NCBI RefSeq assembly: GCF_037975245.1
Contig: NC_092576.1
Location: 27,171,611-27,235,610 of the forward strand
Source of the DNA: Apostichopus japonicus
Lineage: Eukaryota; Echinodermata; Holothuroidea; Aspidochirotida; Stichopodidae
Direction: 5' to 3'
DNA: 64,000 nt
The translations under genes were made by a program, and so were the position numbers. This document shows, one piece after another, positions 52,001 through 62,034 of the stretch (positions are counted from its first letter, which is position 1; each line of letters begins with the position of its first letter). The notes below the pieces were generated by a model that was not told where the DNA came from, ran no database searches, and worked only from the letters and a program-made list of their open reading frames with translations.

Positions 52001-55000
52001 TTAAATTAGTATATTTTTGTTCTGCAAGCACAGTGGTAAAATATAACTCTTTATCTATCTAGCCATACCACATTTGACCATGTTCTGTACATTTCCAATT
52101 TCAACCCAATTGTTACATTTCCCTTGACCCTGCCCTAATATGTGTTCATTTTACTGCTCTGTGAAGTATGTACTCAAGATGCTTCTATTATGATGTGTTC
52201 ATTTTACTGCTCTGGGAAGTATGTCCTCAAGATGCTGCTATTATGATGTGTTCATTTTACTGCCCTGTGAAGTATGTACTCAAGATGCTTCTATTATGAT
52301 GTGTTCATTTTATTGCTCTGTGAAGTACAGTATGTCCTCAAGATACTTCTATTATGATGTGTTCATTTTACTGCTCTGTGAAGTATGTACTCAAGATGCT
52401 TCTATTATGATGTGTTCATTTTATTGCTCTGTGAAGTATGTACTCAAGATGCTTCTATTATGATGTGTTCATTTTATTGCTCTGTGAAGTACAGTATGTC
52501 CTCAAGATACTTCTATTATGATGTGTTCATTTTACTGCTCTGGGAAGTATGTCCTCAAGATGCTGCTATTATGATGTGTTCATTTTACTGCCCTGTGAAG
52601 TATGTACTCAAGATGCTTCTATTATGATGTGTTCATTTTACTGCTCTGTGAAGTATGTACTCAAGATGCTTCTATTATGATGTGTTCATTTTATTGCTCT
52701 GTGAAGTACAGTATGTCCTCAAGATACTTCTATTATGATGTGTTCATTTTACTGCTCTGGGAAGTATGTCCTCAAGATGCTGCTATTATGATGTGTTCAT
52801 TTTACTGCCCTGTGAAGTATGTACTCAAGATGCTTCTATTATCATGTGTTCATTTTACTGCCCTGTGAAGTATGTATTCAAGATGCTTGTATTATGATGT
52901 GTTCATTTTACTGCTCTGGGAAGTATGTCCTCAAGATGCTGCTATTATGATGTGTTCATTTTACTGCACTGTGAAGTATGTACTCAAGATGCTTCTATTA
53001 TGATGTGTTCATTTTACTGCTCTGGGAAGTATGTCCTCAAGATGCTGCTATTATGATGTGTTCATTTTACTGCTCTGGGAAGTATGTACTCAAGATGCTT
53101 CTATTATGATGTGTTCATTTTACTGCTGTGTGAAGTGTGTCCTCAAGATGCTTCTATTATTATGTGTTCATTTACTGCTCTGTGAAGTATGTCCTCAAGA
53201 TGCTTCTATTATGATGTGTTTATTTTGCTGCCCTGTGAAGTATGTCCTCAAGATGCTGCTATTATCATGTGTACATCTTACTGCTCTGTGAAGTATGTCC
53301 ATCATGATGTCCTCACATTGCATCCCTTCATTCTAACATATCCATCTTTATGATTATTTTGTGATATTCTCACTCTATTGGGTAATTCTGTGTGTGTGGA
53401 TGTCCACCTTTTCCTTTCGCCATGCTGTTATTGTATTATACTATTGCCTTTAATATGCTTCTATTGTGATATTTTCATTCTGTTGTTTTCACGATGTTCC
53501 TATTGTAGTGGTCTTTAAAGCTCTGGGTCTAGAGAGTGACCAAGAGGTGGTTCAGATGGTCGGTACAGAGGACTCTCTCATGTCACAGTTTGCACCAAAT
53601 CTGGAAGAGTGCCATCGGCTTCAAATATTCACCCAAACACAGGTGCGTAAAGTTGGGGGACAGTTCTTTGTTGGTTGTCACCTGAAGGAAGCTGGTTGTA
53701 TGTCTATTACAGTAGTGAAATATTAATGTATTATATGTAACACAGGCAACTTAGATAAAATTTTAAAATGACTCTGTTAGCAAACTGCTTATCCACTAGA
53801 GAGCCTGTGTATGTGAAAAAGTAAAGTTGGCCTGACATTTTGACCCTAGCAGGATCTTCTTCAAAAGCTGAATGACAAGTAACAGTAACAGAAGGGACAA
53901 AAAACACGCACAGAATACAGACAGGTTAATAAGCATGGTGAACACAAAGAGATAGATGTAAGGGGATTAGTAGAAAAGGGATGGAGAGAAGAAAGCAACA
54001 GGGAAGAGGAGAGGTAGGAGATAGACAGTGGAGGGACAAATGGAGGATTAAGGGAAGGGGTTAGGGAATAAACTGGAGAAGGACAAAGACAGAAAGGTGT
54101 GGAGAAAAAAGGGTGGATAAAATGTTGTAAGAACACTATGGTGTTGTATTTCTAATTGATTTTAATGTGTTATTCTGTCTAGCACCTATAATAATAATAA
54201 TAATTCTTATTTATAAAGCCCATTATACCGTCGGTCTCAATGCCCTTTGCAAGAAACAAAATGAGTACAAAAATACAGCATAGTAGAACAAAAACGTTAA
54301 AAGGTACAAGAAAGGATTGAAAAAATCACAAGGTCCTATAATAAGTTCCTGTAATATAACTCCTGTAATCTGTTGTGAGGGGGATAGTATTGTTTTCTAG
54401 TTGATTGTAATGTAGTTATAAAGCTAATGACAGCTGATTAAGATTACACAGCAATGATTTTAATTGATCCTGTCAATGCCGGTAACCATCTTCTTCTTAC
54501 TGTTTTGACTAGGCATTGAACTACATAGGTAGTAAGCTCAGACAGAGACAACGATGGGGAGGTCAGATCAAGACCAAGGTGGATGAGGCCAGGGATCTAC
54601 TCACAAACACTGTCCTCACTCATGTACCTGTAAGTGTTACATGTATACATGTACAATGTATGTTATTGTACCTGTAAGTGTTATAAACATGTACAATGTA
54701 TGTCTGTACAAGTATGCTATTGTACCTGTAAGTGTTATATATGTACAATGCATGCCTGTACAAGGATGCTATTGTGCCTGTAAGTGTAATATATATACAT
54801 GTACAATGTATGTCTGTACAAGTATGCTATTGTACATGTTAGTGTTGTTTATACATGTACAATGTTTGCCTATACTAGTATGCTATTGTACCTGTAAGTG
54901 TGTGTACTCGTACAATGTAATGTCTGTACAAGTATGCTGTTATATATGTTAGGGTAATATATGTATATATATATAACATGACCAATGCATGCCTGTACCA

Positions 55001-58000
55001 AATATGCTATTGTACATGTTAGTGTTTTATGTATACATGCACAATGTATTTCTTCAAGTAAACTTAAAGTTTGTTTGGTATATTTCTTTAAAACTGAATT
55101 ATAAATGATTCCCTCATTTGTTGAGTAGAAGTTGTAATGCCATCTTTGAGAACATATTAGTAGGCACTCCTTTCAATATTTCCAATCCTTGCCAAGGAAA
55201 GTGTAACACAGGACAAAGTTGATGGATTAGTGCTAACTGTAAATTAATATTTTGATATTTCCTTGCAGGTCGTTAACTTCAACTTTCGCCCTAAATGCAT
55301 CTATCTGGCACTGATGGTGAGGAGAGTGATAGAAGCCCAGGGTGACTCATTCAAGGTAGATGACCGAGATTACTATGGCAACAAGAGACTAGAGTTGGCT
55401 GGCCAGGTGAGTTGCTGCTGGTGACTGTACATGTACTAGACTTGGTCTTAAACAGTGGCGTAGCATCCATAAAGTCAGGGGGGGCGGATGCCTCCCCTGG
55501 CGGACTCAAATGGACTGCTGGTGCCCTTTTCAGCTATTCACCACTTTTTACTTATTCGCGATTAATTACTTTTTTATTGCGCTCTCATCTACCTTTGACA
55601 TTTGTCACATTTTGTTGCCGATGACACCTATTTATTCTTCGTTTATCTGCAAATTAGCAAGGCCTGGAAAGGGTCATTTCCGGCGATCTAGGGAGTATCT
55701 ATACTCCAAAAATTTCTGTACGCTCTGCGCCAATCTGTGATGGCGCTCCGCTTAGATAAAGTTTAAAGCGCCCCTACAGACCATTCTCGCCCCCTCTGAC
55801 CAATACCCCTAGCTCTGCCACTGGTCTTAAGCCAGCTTTTTGGTCAAAGTTAGTGGAGATCCAAGCCAATCTCCGGTGCGGCAGGCATTATCAAAATCAT
55901 TGAGCATCATTGGGGGGGGGGGGGGGGGGGAGGTCCAGCGTGCTGAGAACCATGAAGCTATCAAGGTGGAAAGTTTGAAACAATCTTTATTTGTTGGCCT
56001 ATATTTTCATGTGTGAGGTCATCAGCTTAACACAGGAAATAATTCAGTGTTAAAGTTTGCATACCTGTGTACAATAACTGCTATGCATCTATGAAGGCTA
56101 TGAACATTACCCCATATAAAGTATTATAGCTCTGTGTACAATAACTGCTATGCTTCTATGAAGGCTATGAACATTACCCCATATAAAGTATTATAGCTCT
56201 GTGTACAATGACTGCTATGCATCTATGAAAGATATGAACATTACCCCATATAAAGTAGTGAAGCTCTGTGTACAATAACTGCTACGCATCTTTGAAGGCT
56301 ATGAACATTACCCCATATAAAGTAGTATAGCTCTGTGTACAATAACTGCTATGCATCTTTGAAGGCTATGAACATTACCACATATAAAGTAGTATAGCTC
56401 TGTGTACAATAACTGCTATGCATCTTTCAAGGCTATGAACATTACCACATATAAAGTAGTATAGCTCTCTGTACAATAACTGCTATGCTTCTTTGAAGGC
56501 TATGAACATTACCCCATATAAAGTATTATAGCTCTGTGTACAATAACTGCTATGCATCTTTGAAGGCTATGAGCATTACCACATATACAGTAGTATAGCT
56601 CTGTGTACAATAACTGCTACGCATCTTTGACGGCTATGAACATTACCCCTTATAAAGTAGTAAAGCTCTGTGTACAATAACTGCTATGCATCTTTCAAGG
56701 CTATGAACATTATTACCCCATATAAATTATTAAACTGCAACTGCACAATTATGTCTTCATTGTTCCACCTGCTTAAAGTGGTGTGACTTGTTCAGTTCCT
56801 CTGTGCATTCCTCATATATCTCGAACCTACTAATAAATGGTATAAACCATTTACCATCAGTTGGTGGCCTGGGGGAAGGGGGGCAGTGGGGAGTGGGGCT
56901 GGGTGAGTAGGTCATCAAACAAACATCACCCTGTTTGTTCATCTTTTTTGGGGACATTTCTAGTATGAACTGATCATCTGAGCTGTTTATTTTTCCAGCT
57001 CATCTCGCTGTTGTTTGAGGATCTCTTCAAGAAGTTTAATTCGGAGCTGAAGAAGATTGCAGACCAAATCATTCCCAAGCCGAGCAGAGCTGCTCTATTT
57101 GATGTAGTGAAGCACATGAGACAGGATAAGATCACCAATGGACTCAACACTGCTATATCAACAGTAAGGCTTCATTCCACATTGTAAAAAGAAATTACTC
57201 AACTACTACTACAAATAATAATAATAAACAGTTCTTATTAAGCGCCCGTAACAGAAGTCTCAGGGCGCTTTACAAATATAAAAGTCATATAATACATAAA
57301 GAATACAAGTCAAACACACAGCAAAAGAAGCAAATGACCGCTGACCAGACAAGGAACATGCAACGAAAGAGCAAACCAATAAAAAAACCAGTGTCTGGCC
57401 ATCGATCCTGACCTATTCTAAAAATATACCATACCAATTTGATATAAAATCAAACATGTATATACAATATCACAATATGTACATAGACAATGAATTACTG
57501 AGTAAAGAGATGAGTTTTCAGTTTTGTTTTAAAATTATGAGGAATATTCCTCTGATGAGAGGATGTAACTCTGTCAGGTGCATACCTAGATGGATAAATA
57601 TTCTATACAGGCTATTAATAACATATTGGTTGACTTTAACACTCATATAATCAAATTTGATATGTCCTAGCACTTTGAAGAGACATGGGCATCTAAATTA
57701 AGATCTTGTCAATTTTCAAAACTATTTTTTAAATTTTTGAGGAAGCTTTTAAGCATTGGTCGCTACTTAATCTATTACATCTAGAGCTGGGTCTGATGGG
57801 TAGAGGAGGTACTTTAACAGCAAATGGAATTTCGGTCTTCAAATCTTGGAAGGGTCTGGCGGAAGATTGGTTGTTTACTTCAAATTCAGATTGTAAAGAA
57901 ATAACCACAAATTGGTCAAATTGGTATCATTCTCAAAGCTGGTGTACTATTCACCATATATACACATCTCTCCTACAGTGTACATATTGGTGTTCTATTC

Positions 58001-61000
58001 ACCAAACCTGCACATCTCTCCTACAGTGTACATATTGCTGTTCTATTCACCAAACCTATACATCTCTCCTACAGTGTTCATATCTGTGTCCTATTCACCA
58101 AACCTACACATCTCTTACAGTGTACATATTGCTGTTCTATTCACCAAACCTATACATCTCTCCTACAGTGTACATATCTGTGTCCTATTCACCAAACCTA
58201 CACATCTCTTACAGTGTACATATTGGTGTTTTATTCACCAAACCTACCCATCTCTCCAACAGTATACATACTGCTGTTCTATTCACCAAACATACACATC
58301 TCTCCCACAGTGTACATATTGATGTTCTATTCACCAAACCTACACATCTCTCCTACAGTGTACATATTGCTGCTCTATTCACCAAACCTACATATCTCTC
58401 CTACAGTTTACATATTGGTGTTTTATTCACCAAACCTACACATCTCTCCTACAGTGTACATATTGCTGCTCTATTCACCAAACCTACATATCTCTCCTAC
58501 AGTGTACATATTGGTGTTCTATTCACCAAACCTACACATCTTTCCTACAGTGTACATATTGTTGTTCTATTCAACAAACCTACCCATCTCTCCTACAGTG
58601 TACATATTGGTGTTCTATGCACCAAACCTACACATCTCTTCTACAGTGTACATATTGGTGTTCTATTCACCAAACATACACATCTCTCCTACAGTGTACA
58701 TATTGATGTTCTATTCACCAAACCTACATATCTCTTCTACAGTGTACATATTGCTGTTCTATTCACCAAACATACACATCTCTCCCACAGTGTACATATT
58801 GATGTTCTATTCACCAAACCTACACATCTCTCCTACAGTGTACATATTGGTGTTCTATTCACCAAACCTACATCTCTCTCCTACTGTGTACATATTGGTT
58901 AATGTTACTTTGCTTCATTTTTTTGGCCAACCTCCTTTGCTGTTCAGAGAACAATTTTAAGGCCTAGTTGTCCCCCAGAAAAGGAGAAAAGATCCTGAAA
59001 AATGTCTCCTTCTTAGTGTAACATAACGTAACAGGTCTGGCAAGGATTACGCACCACAGAGAAAGCCTGACTGCAATATCTACCCAAGTATCCACAATGG
59101 AACATGTTTAGAAATTGTATTTTCTGTTGTATACTCAATGTGAATCTGTTCTATGTGTATCTTGTTTCACAGGGAAACTGGTCATTGAAACGTTTCAAAA
59201 TGGAGCGTGCAGGCGTAACCCAGATACTATCCAGATTGTCATACATATCAGCCCTGGGTATGATGACCAGAATATCCAGTCAGGTACGGAAACTGCCATT
59301 CAGTCATTCTCTCATAATCAGGGATTATAACATTAACTGTCATACATATCAGCCCTGGGTATGATGACCAGAATATCCAGCCAGGTACAGAAACTGCCAT
59401 TCAGTCATTCTCTCATAATCAGGGATTATAACATTAACTGTCATATATATCAGCCCTGGGTATGATGACCAGAATATCCAGTCAGGTATGGAAACTGCCA
59501 TTCAGTCATTCTCACATAATTCGTGATTTCTTTTCTACCTCGTGGACAAAAACTATTATCCTAACACACTGTAGCATATGCAAACTGGAACCTATACCGC
59601 ATTTTTTTTTTACACCTGGCTCATCCTTAGTTATAGGAAGATCTATCAGATCTGACAGATTTAACAGACCAACAAAGTATCTGTAAAGATTGTTTATCAT
59701 TCTAGGAACACCTTAAAAGATCTGCAGGCTGCTTAATCTCTCCCTCTCTCTTATCTTTGAATTATTCATGTAGAATATTGGAGTTGCAATCTGATATTTT
59801 TCCCTCTTTCAAAAACACATATTGACTTAAAAAAGTTCAATGAAATCATCTGTAAGAAACAAAAAGAATAGAGTAATTTTTCATAGATTGTATGTAATAG
59901 AGGAATCCATAGACAATCATATAGGAGTTAGTTCATAATAAAACAACAGGGAGGAAAATAAACTTACAGGTGTACCTGATTGAAATACCACCATTTTTTT
60001 GTTAGCCTCTGAAGAAGATCCTGCTAGGATCGAAAAGTCAGGCCAACTTACTTTTACACATTCTCTTACACAGGCTTTCTAGTGGATGAGCACTTTGCTA
60101 ATAGTTTTATTTTATTTTTGAAATACAACCTGTGTACATTCTCTCACTATTTGGTCTTGGCAAAATACTGGTACATACTTGAAACAAGTAACCATGACTT
60201 CACCTGTTTATTAGATAGATGTAATCAGATCAAAGAATTTACATAAAGACTTACATTTAAGTTTCGGGGACAGTTAATCGACTACTCCCAAATCTAATCG
60301 CCGTCATGTCGGCGTGCTCTAGCAAGGCTATTGTTCACGTCTTCAGCCTAGTTACACTTGAGGGATCAGCTCTCAGCTCTCAGCTGAGACTCAGATTTAA
60401 TGAGGAGGCAGGGGGAGGGGGGTTTCTTTTGGTGTGGACAATGAACTTCCTCAAGTGATCAAGATGCATGACATTTCTCTTTTGAATAAGAATTAAGTTT
60501 CACGGGTAACTTGTTCTGTACTAAAGCTATCAGGCATCAACAATCGATTCAAGTTTATTTGTTTGTATATGACTATCGTGTGGGAAGTGCACAGTATTGT
60601 ATAGGCTATTTGTAATGCAATATGCCAGTAGGCTTAGTGTATATGCCTGTATGTACAGTATTAAGTATAGGTTGGCATTTGGAAGTTGAATGCAGTATTC
60701 CAGTAGGCTTAGTGTATATGCCTGTATATACAGTAAAGTATAGGCCGGCTTTGGAAGTTGTATGTAGTATGCCAGTGGGCTTAGTGTATATGCCTGTATG
60801 TACAGTATTAAGTATAGGTCGGCATTTGGAAGTTGAATGCAGTATGCCAGTGGGCTTAGTGTATATGCCTGTATGTACAGTATTAAGTATAGGTCGGCAT
60901 TTGGAAGTTGGATGCAGTATGCCAGTGGGCTTAGTGTATATGCCTGTACATACAGTAAAGTATAGGCCGGCTTTGGAAGTTGTATGTAGTATGCCAGTGG

Positions 61001-62034
61001 GCTTAGTGTATATGCCTGTATGTACAGTATTAAGTATAGTTTGGCATTTGGAAGTTGAATGCAGTATTCCAGTGGGCTTAGTGTATATGCCTGTATGTAC
61101 AGTATTAAGTATAGGTCGGCATTTGGAAGTTGAATGCAGTATGCCAGTGGGCTTAGTGTATATGCCTGTATGTACAGTATTAAGTATAGGTCGGCATTTG
61201 TAAGTTGAATGCAGTATGCCAGTGGGCTTAGTGTATATGCCTGTATGTACAGTATTAAATATAGGTAGGCATTTGGAAGTTGAATGCAGTATGCCAGTGG
61301 GCTTAGTGTATATGCCTGTACATACAGTAAAGTATAGGCCGGCTTTGGAAGTTGTATGCAGTATGCCAGTGGGCTTAATGTATATGCCTGTATAGACAGT
61401 ATTAAGTATAGGTCGGCATTTGGAAGTTGAATGCAGTATGCCAGTGGGCTTAGTGTATATGCCTGTATGTACAGTATTAAGTACAGGTTGGCATTTGGAA
61501 GTTGAATGCAGTATGCCAGTGGGCTTAGTGTATATGCCTGTATGTACAGTATTAAGTATAGTTTGGCATTTGGAAGTTGAATGCAGTATGCCAGTGGGCT
61601 TAATGTATATGCCTGTATAGACAGTATTAAGTATAGGTCGGCATTTGGAAGTCGAATCCATTTTGTACAGTCAAGTAACATGGTAATAGTAATGTCCCCG
61701 GTGACCTACAATTTTTTGTATTTGCCCAAGTGACTGATGAATGATCATCAAAGATCGTGACTGATATCAAATAGCAAAATCTCTTAAAATCAAGATATCA
61801 GTGACTACAAAAATAGCGGTTGGCATTTGTGTGTTTTATTATACTAATTTTATTATAACAAGCACTTATTCTGTCTTCAGGTAACATATTAGGAGTCATT
61901 AAAAATTACAAGAAGCTTATCCAGGATTTTCGGCTCTTGAGGAGGGCTGGGTACATCAACGAGTTTGTGTCCATCTGTCCGAATCATACTCACAGATGTG
62001 TGTACATAGCATCTGATGGTGGAAGGGTGTGTAG
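49018..62034 (+). CDS. POLR3B: POLR3B, RNA polymerase III second-largest subunit (RPC2), partial (7 exons seen)
   Basis: Plus-strand join of 49018-49099, 53493-53642, 54513-54629, 55269-55406, 56999-57163, 59173-59283, [gap] and 61881-62034, ~305 codons. RPC2 forms one half of the Pol III active-centre cleft and transcribes tRNA, 5S and U6 genes in the nucleus. Family blocks seen, in order: [55 protein letters not shown], then [52 protein letters not shown], then [19 protein letters not shown]; and [15 protein letters not shown], then [13 protein letters not shown]. The first ~190 residues are absent. About 84 residues between ISSQ and GNILGVI are also absent; that stretch normally carries the [20 protein letters not shown] motif. 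The remaining C-terminal half lies beyond the right edge. Confidence 0.95.
49400..49933. repeat. ~53-bp minisatellite, first part (~10 copies)
   Basis: The unit is atgtcctcaagatgcttcta ttatgatgtgttcattttac tgctctgtgaagt. The same array resumes at 52136 after a transposon insertion. The polypyrimidine end of the intron before the exon at 53493 (gcttctattgtgatattttc) resembles a diverged unit. Confidence 0.93.
49938..52135. mobile_element. ~2.2-kb terminal-inverted-repeat transposon interrupting the array
   Basis: The left end GGGCAGGGTCAAG and right end CTTGACCCTGCCC are inverted repeats flanked by taat (49934-49937 and 52136-52139), with the minisatellite continuing on both sides. The motif ggtaacggagggaca recurs at 49952, ~50318, 50341, 51575, 51757 and (as ggtaagg) 51742, plus once inverted at ~51560. 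The interior has no recognised transposase; the longest frame on minus (51417-51190, [20 protein letters not shown]) is unassigned. The superfamily is unknown to me. Confidence 0.8.
52136..53310. repeat. ~53-bp minisatellite, second part (~22 copies)
   Basis: Same unit as at 49400-49933. A ~218-bp higher-order block (variants ctcaagatacttc, gctctgggaag, ctgccctg) repeats near 52325, 52490 and 52710. Confidence 0.94.
53493..53642 (+). CDS. POLR3B: POLR3B exon ([18 protein letters not shown]), unusual acceptor
   Basis: 50 codons, from [20 protein letters not shown] to [14 protein letters not shown], with donor GTGCGT. The preceding exon ends in phase 0 after ...LTE, so the family alignment requires the exon to start at GAT (53493), preceded by TTTTCAC. 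The only nearby AG (53507-53508) would remove DVPIV and break the frame. There is no other AG between about 53293 and 53507. Confidence 0.88.
53762..53880 (+). repeat. Dispersed repeat, inverted partner of 60005-60112
   Basis: Contains ttatccactagagagcctgt and gttggcctgac...gatcttcttc. The reverse complement of the 60005-60112 segment matches along ~100 bp. On minus it reads GAAGAAGATCCTGCTAGGGTCAAAA, split here into 5' GAAGAAGATCC and 3' GGGTCAAAA: a degenerate hammerhead-like stem II. Confidence 0.75.
54190..54335. repeat. Dispersed repeat copy with (ATA)n head
   Basis: (ATA)n, then ttcttatttataaagcccat and ctcaatgccctttgcaagaa. Related to the copies at 48289 and 57217. Confidence 0.6.
54513..54629 (+). 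CDS. POLR3B: POLR3B exon ([20 protein letters not shown])
   Basis: 39 codons, phase 0 to 0, with acceptor TTGACTAG and donor GTAAGT. It encodes [20 protein letters not shown] and [15 protein letters not shown], matching the RPC2 LKYIGNKVR...ILTHVP block. Confidence 0.95.
54627..55050 (+). repeat. ~41-60-bp array carrying copies of the POLR3B exon-donor junction
   Basis: The authentic junction GTACCT|GTAAGTGTTA at 54629/54630 recurs in the repeats as gtacctgtaagtgttata-type strings near 54671, 54725 and 54891, and as gtgcctgtaagtg near 54777. Later copies (catgttagtg) have lost the donor. The rest of the unit is acatgtacaatgtatgtctg tacaagtatgctatt. Confidence 0.88.
55269..55406 (+). CDS. POLR3B: POLR3B exon ([16 protein letters not shown])
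   Basis: 46 codons, phase 0 to 0, with acceptor CCTTGCAG and donor GTGAGT. It encodes [20 protein letters not shown] and [20 protein letters not shown]-x-x-G-N-K-R is the universal second-largest-subunit motif. Confidence 0.96.
55453..55823. mobile_element. hAT-type MITE, 371 bp
   Basis: The ends are CAGTGGCGTAGC and GCTCTGCCACTG, flanked by gtcttaaa (55445-55452) and gtcttaag (55824-55831), 7 of 8 identical. It lies in the POLR3B intron, 46 bp after the exon donor. Confidence 0.88.
55910..55932 (+). repeat. G18-20 homopolymer tract
   Basis: Nearly uninterrupted G run followed by aggtcc; likely unstable and difficult to sequence accurately. Confidence 0.9.
56062..56735. repeat. 67-bp minisatellite, ~10 copies
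   Basis: The unit is gctctgtgtacaataactgc tatgcatctttgaaggctat gaacattaccccatataaag tagtata. It lies in a POLR3B intron and contains no exon sequence. Confidence 0.95.
56999..57163 (+). CDS. POLR3B: POLR3B exon ([19 protein letters not shown])
   Basis: 55 codons, phase 0 to 0, with acceptor ATTTTTCCAG and donor GTAAGG. It encodes [19 protein letters not shown], then [20 protein letters not shown]. Confidence 0.96.
57217..57320. repeat. Dispersed repeat copy (GCGCCC...GGGCGCTTTACA)
   Basis: (ATA)n, then cagttcttattaagcgcccg and tctcagggcgctttacaaat. The GCGCCC/GGGCGC arms can pair. Same family as at 48289 and 54190. Confidence 0.7.
57321..57949. other. POLR3B intron, no further feature seen
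   Basis: AT-rich intron without recognised coding blocks. Confidence 0.5.
57950..58900. repeat. 48-bp minisatellite, ~20 copies, each with an acceptor-like site
   Basis: The unit is tctattcaccaaacctacac atctctcctacagtgtacat attggtgt. Each copy contains a pyrimidine run and CAG (atctctcctacag|tg) that looks like a 3' splice site in the sense orientation of POLR3B. The period is a multiple of three, which explains the ~368-codon open frame. Confidence 0.94.
59173..59283 (+). CDS. POLR3B: POLR3B exon ([17 protein letters not shown])
   Basis: 37 codons, phase 0 to 0, with acceptor GTTTCACAG and donor GTACGG. It encodes [19 protein letters not shown] and [18 protein letters not shown], among the most conserved RPC2 stretches. 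Confidence 0.97.
59239..59487 (+). repeat. 101-bp unit, 3 copies, duplicating the POLR3B exon 3' end and donor
   Basis: The first copy is the authentic exon end from tcatacatatcag (59239) through the donor. Copies start at 59340 and 59441 with exact 101-bp spacing. Each repeats the codons for [14 protein letters not shown] followed by gtaca or gtatg. Confidence 0.95.
59490..60004. other. POLR3B intron, no exon found
   Basis: I searched by eye for the [13 protein letters not shown] block expected downstream of ISSQ and did not find it on the plus strand. Confidence 0.55.
60005..60112 (-). repeat. Dispersed repeat, inverted partner of 53762-53880, hammerhead-like core
   Basis: The plus strand reads CTGAAGA-A-GATCC-TGCTA-GGATC-GAAA at about 60011-60035, a hammerhead-like arrangement with CTGAAGA instead of CTGATGA. 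It is followed by agtcaggccaacttactttt. The reverse complement matches the repeat at 53762. Confidence 0.7.
60608..61655. repeat. ~75-bp minisatellite, ~14 copies
   Basis: The unit is gtatgccagtgggcttagtg tatatgcctgtatgtacagt attaagtataggtcggcatt tggaagttgaatgca. A shorter variant unit (cagtaaagtataggccggct) alternates irregularly. It remains open on both strands only because its length is a multiple of three. Confidence 0.95.
61881..62034 (+). CDS. POLR3B: POLR3B exon ([15 protein letters not shown] ... DGGRVCR)
   Basis: 154 nt, from phase 1 to phase 2, with acceptor CTGTCTTCAG and donor GTGAGT. It encodes [20 protein letters not shown], then [15 protein letters not shown] and [13 protein letters not shown]. 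It needs one base from an upstream exon, so it cannot be joined to the exon ending at 59283: that join would read VTY and then stop. Confidence 0.96.

Noticed and set aside
57796-58960. 368- and 248-codon open frames
   Set aside because: They are read-through of a 48-bp repeat inside a POLR3B intron, with several overlapping frames equally open.
60530-61681. 383- and 351-codon minus frames and plus frames
   Set aside because: They come from a ~75-bp repeat with a period divisible by three; no conserved family, and both strands are open.
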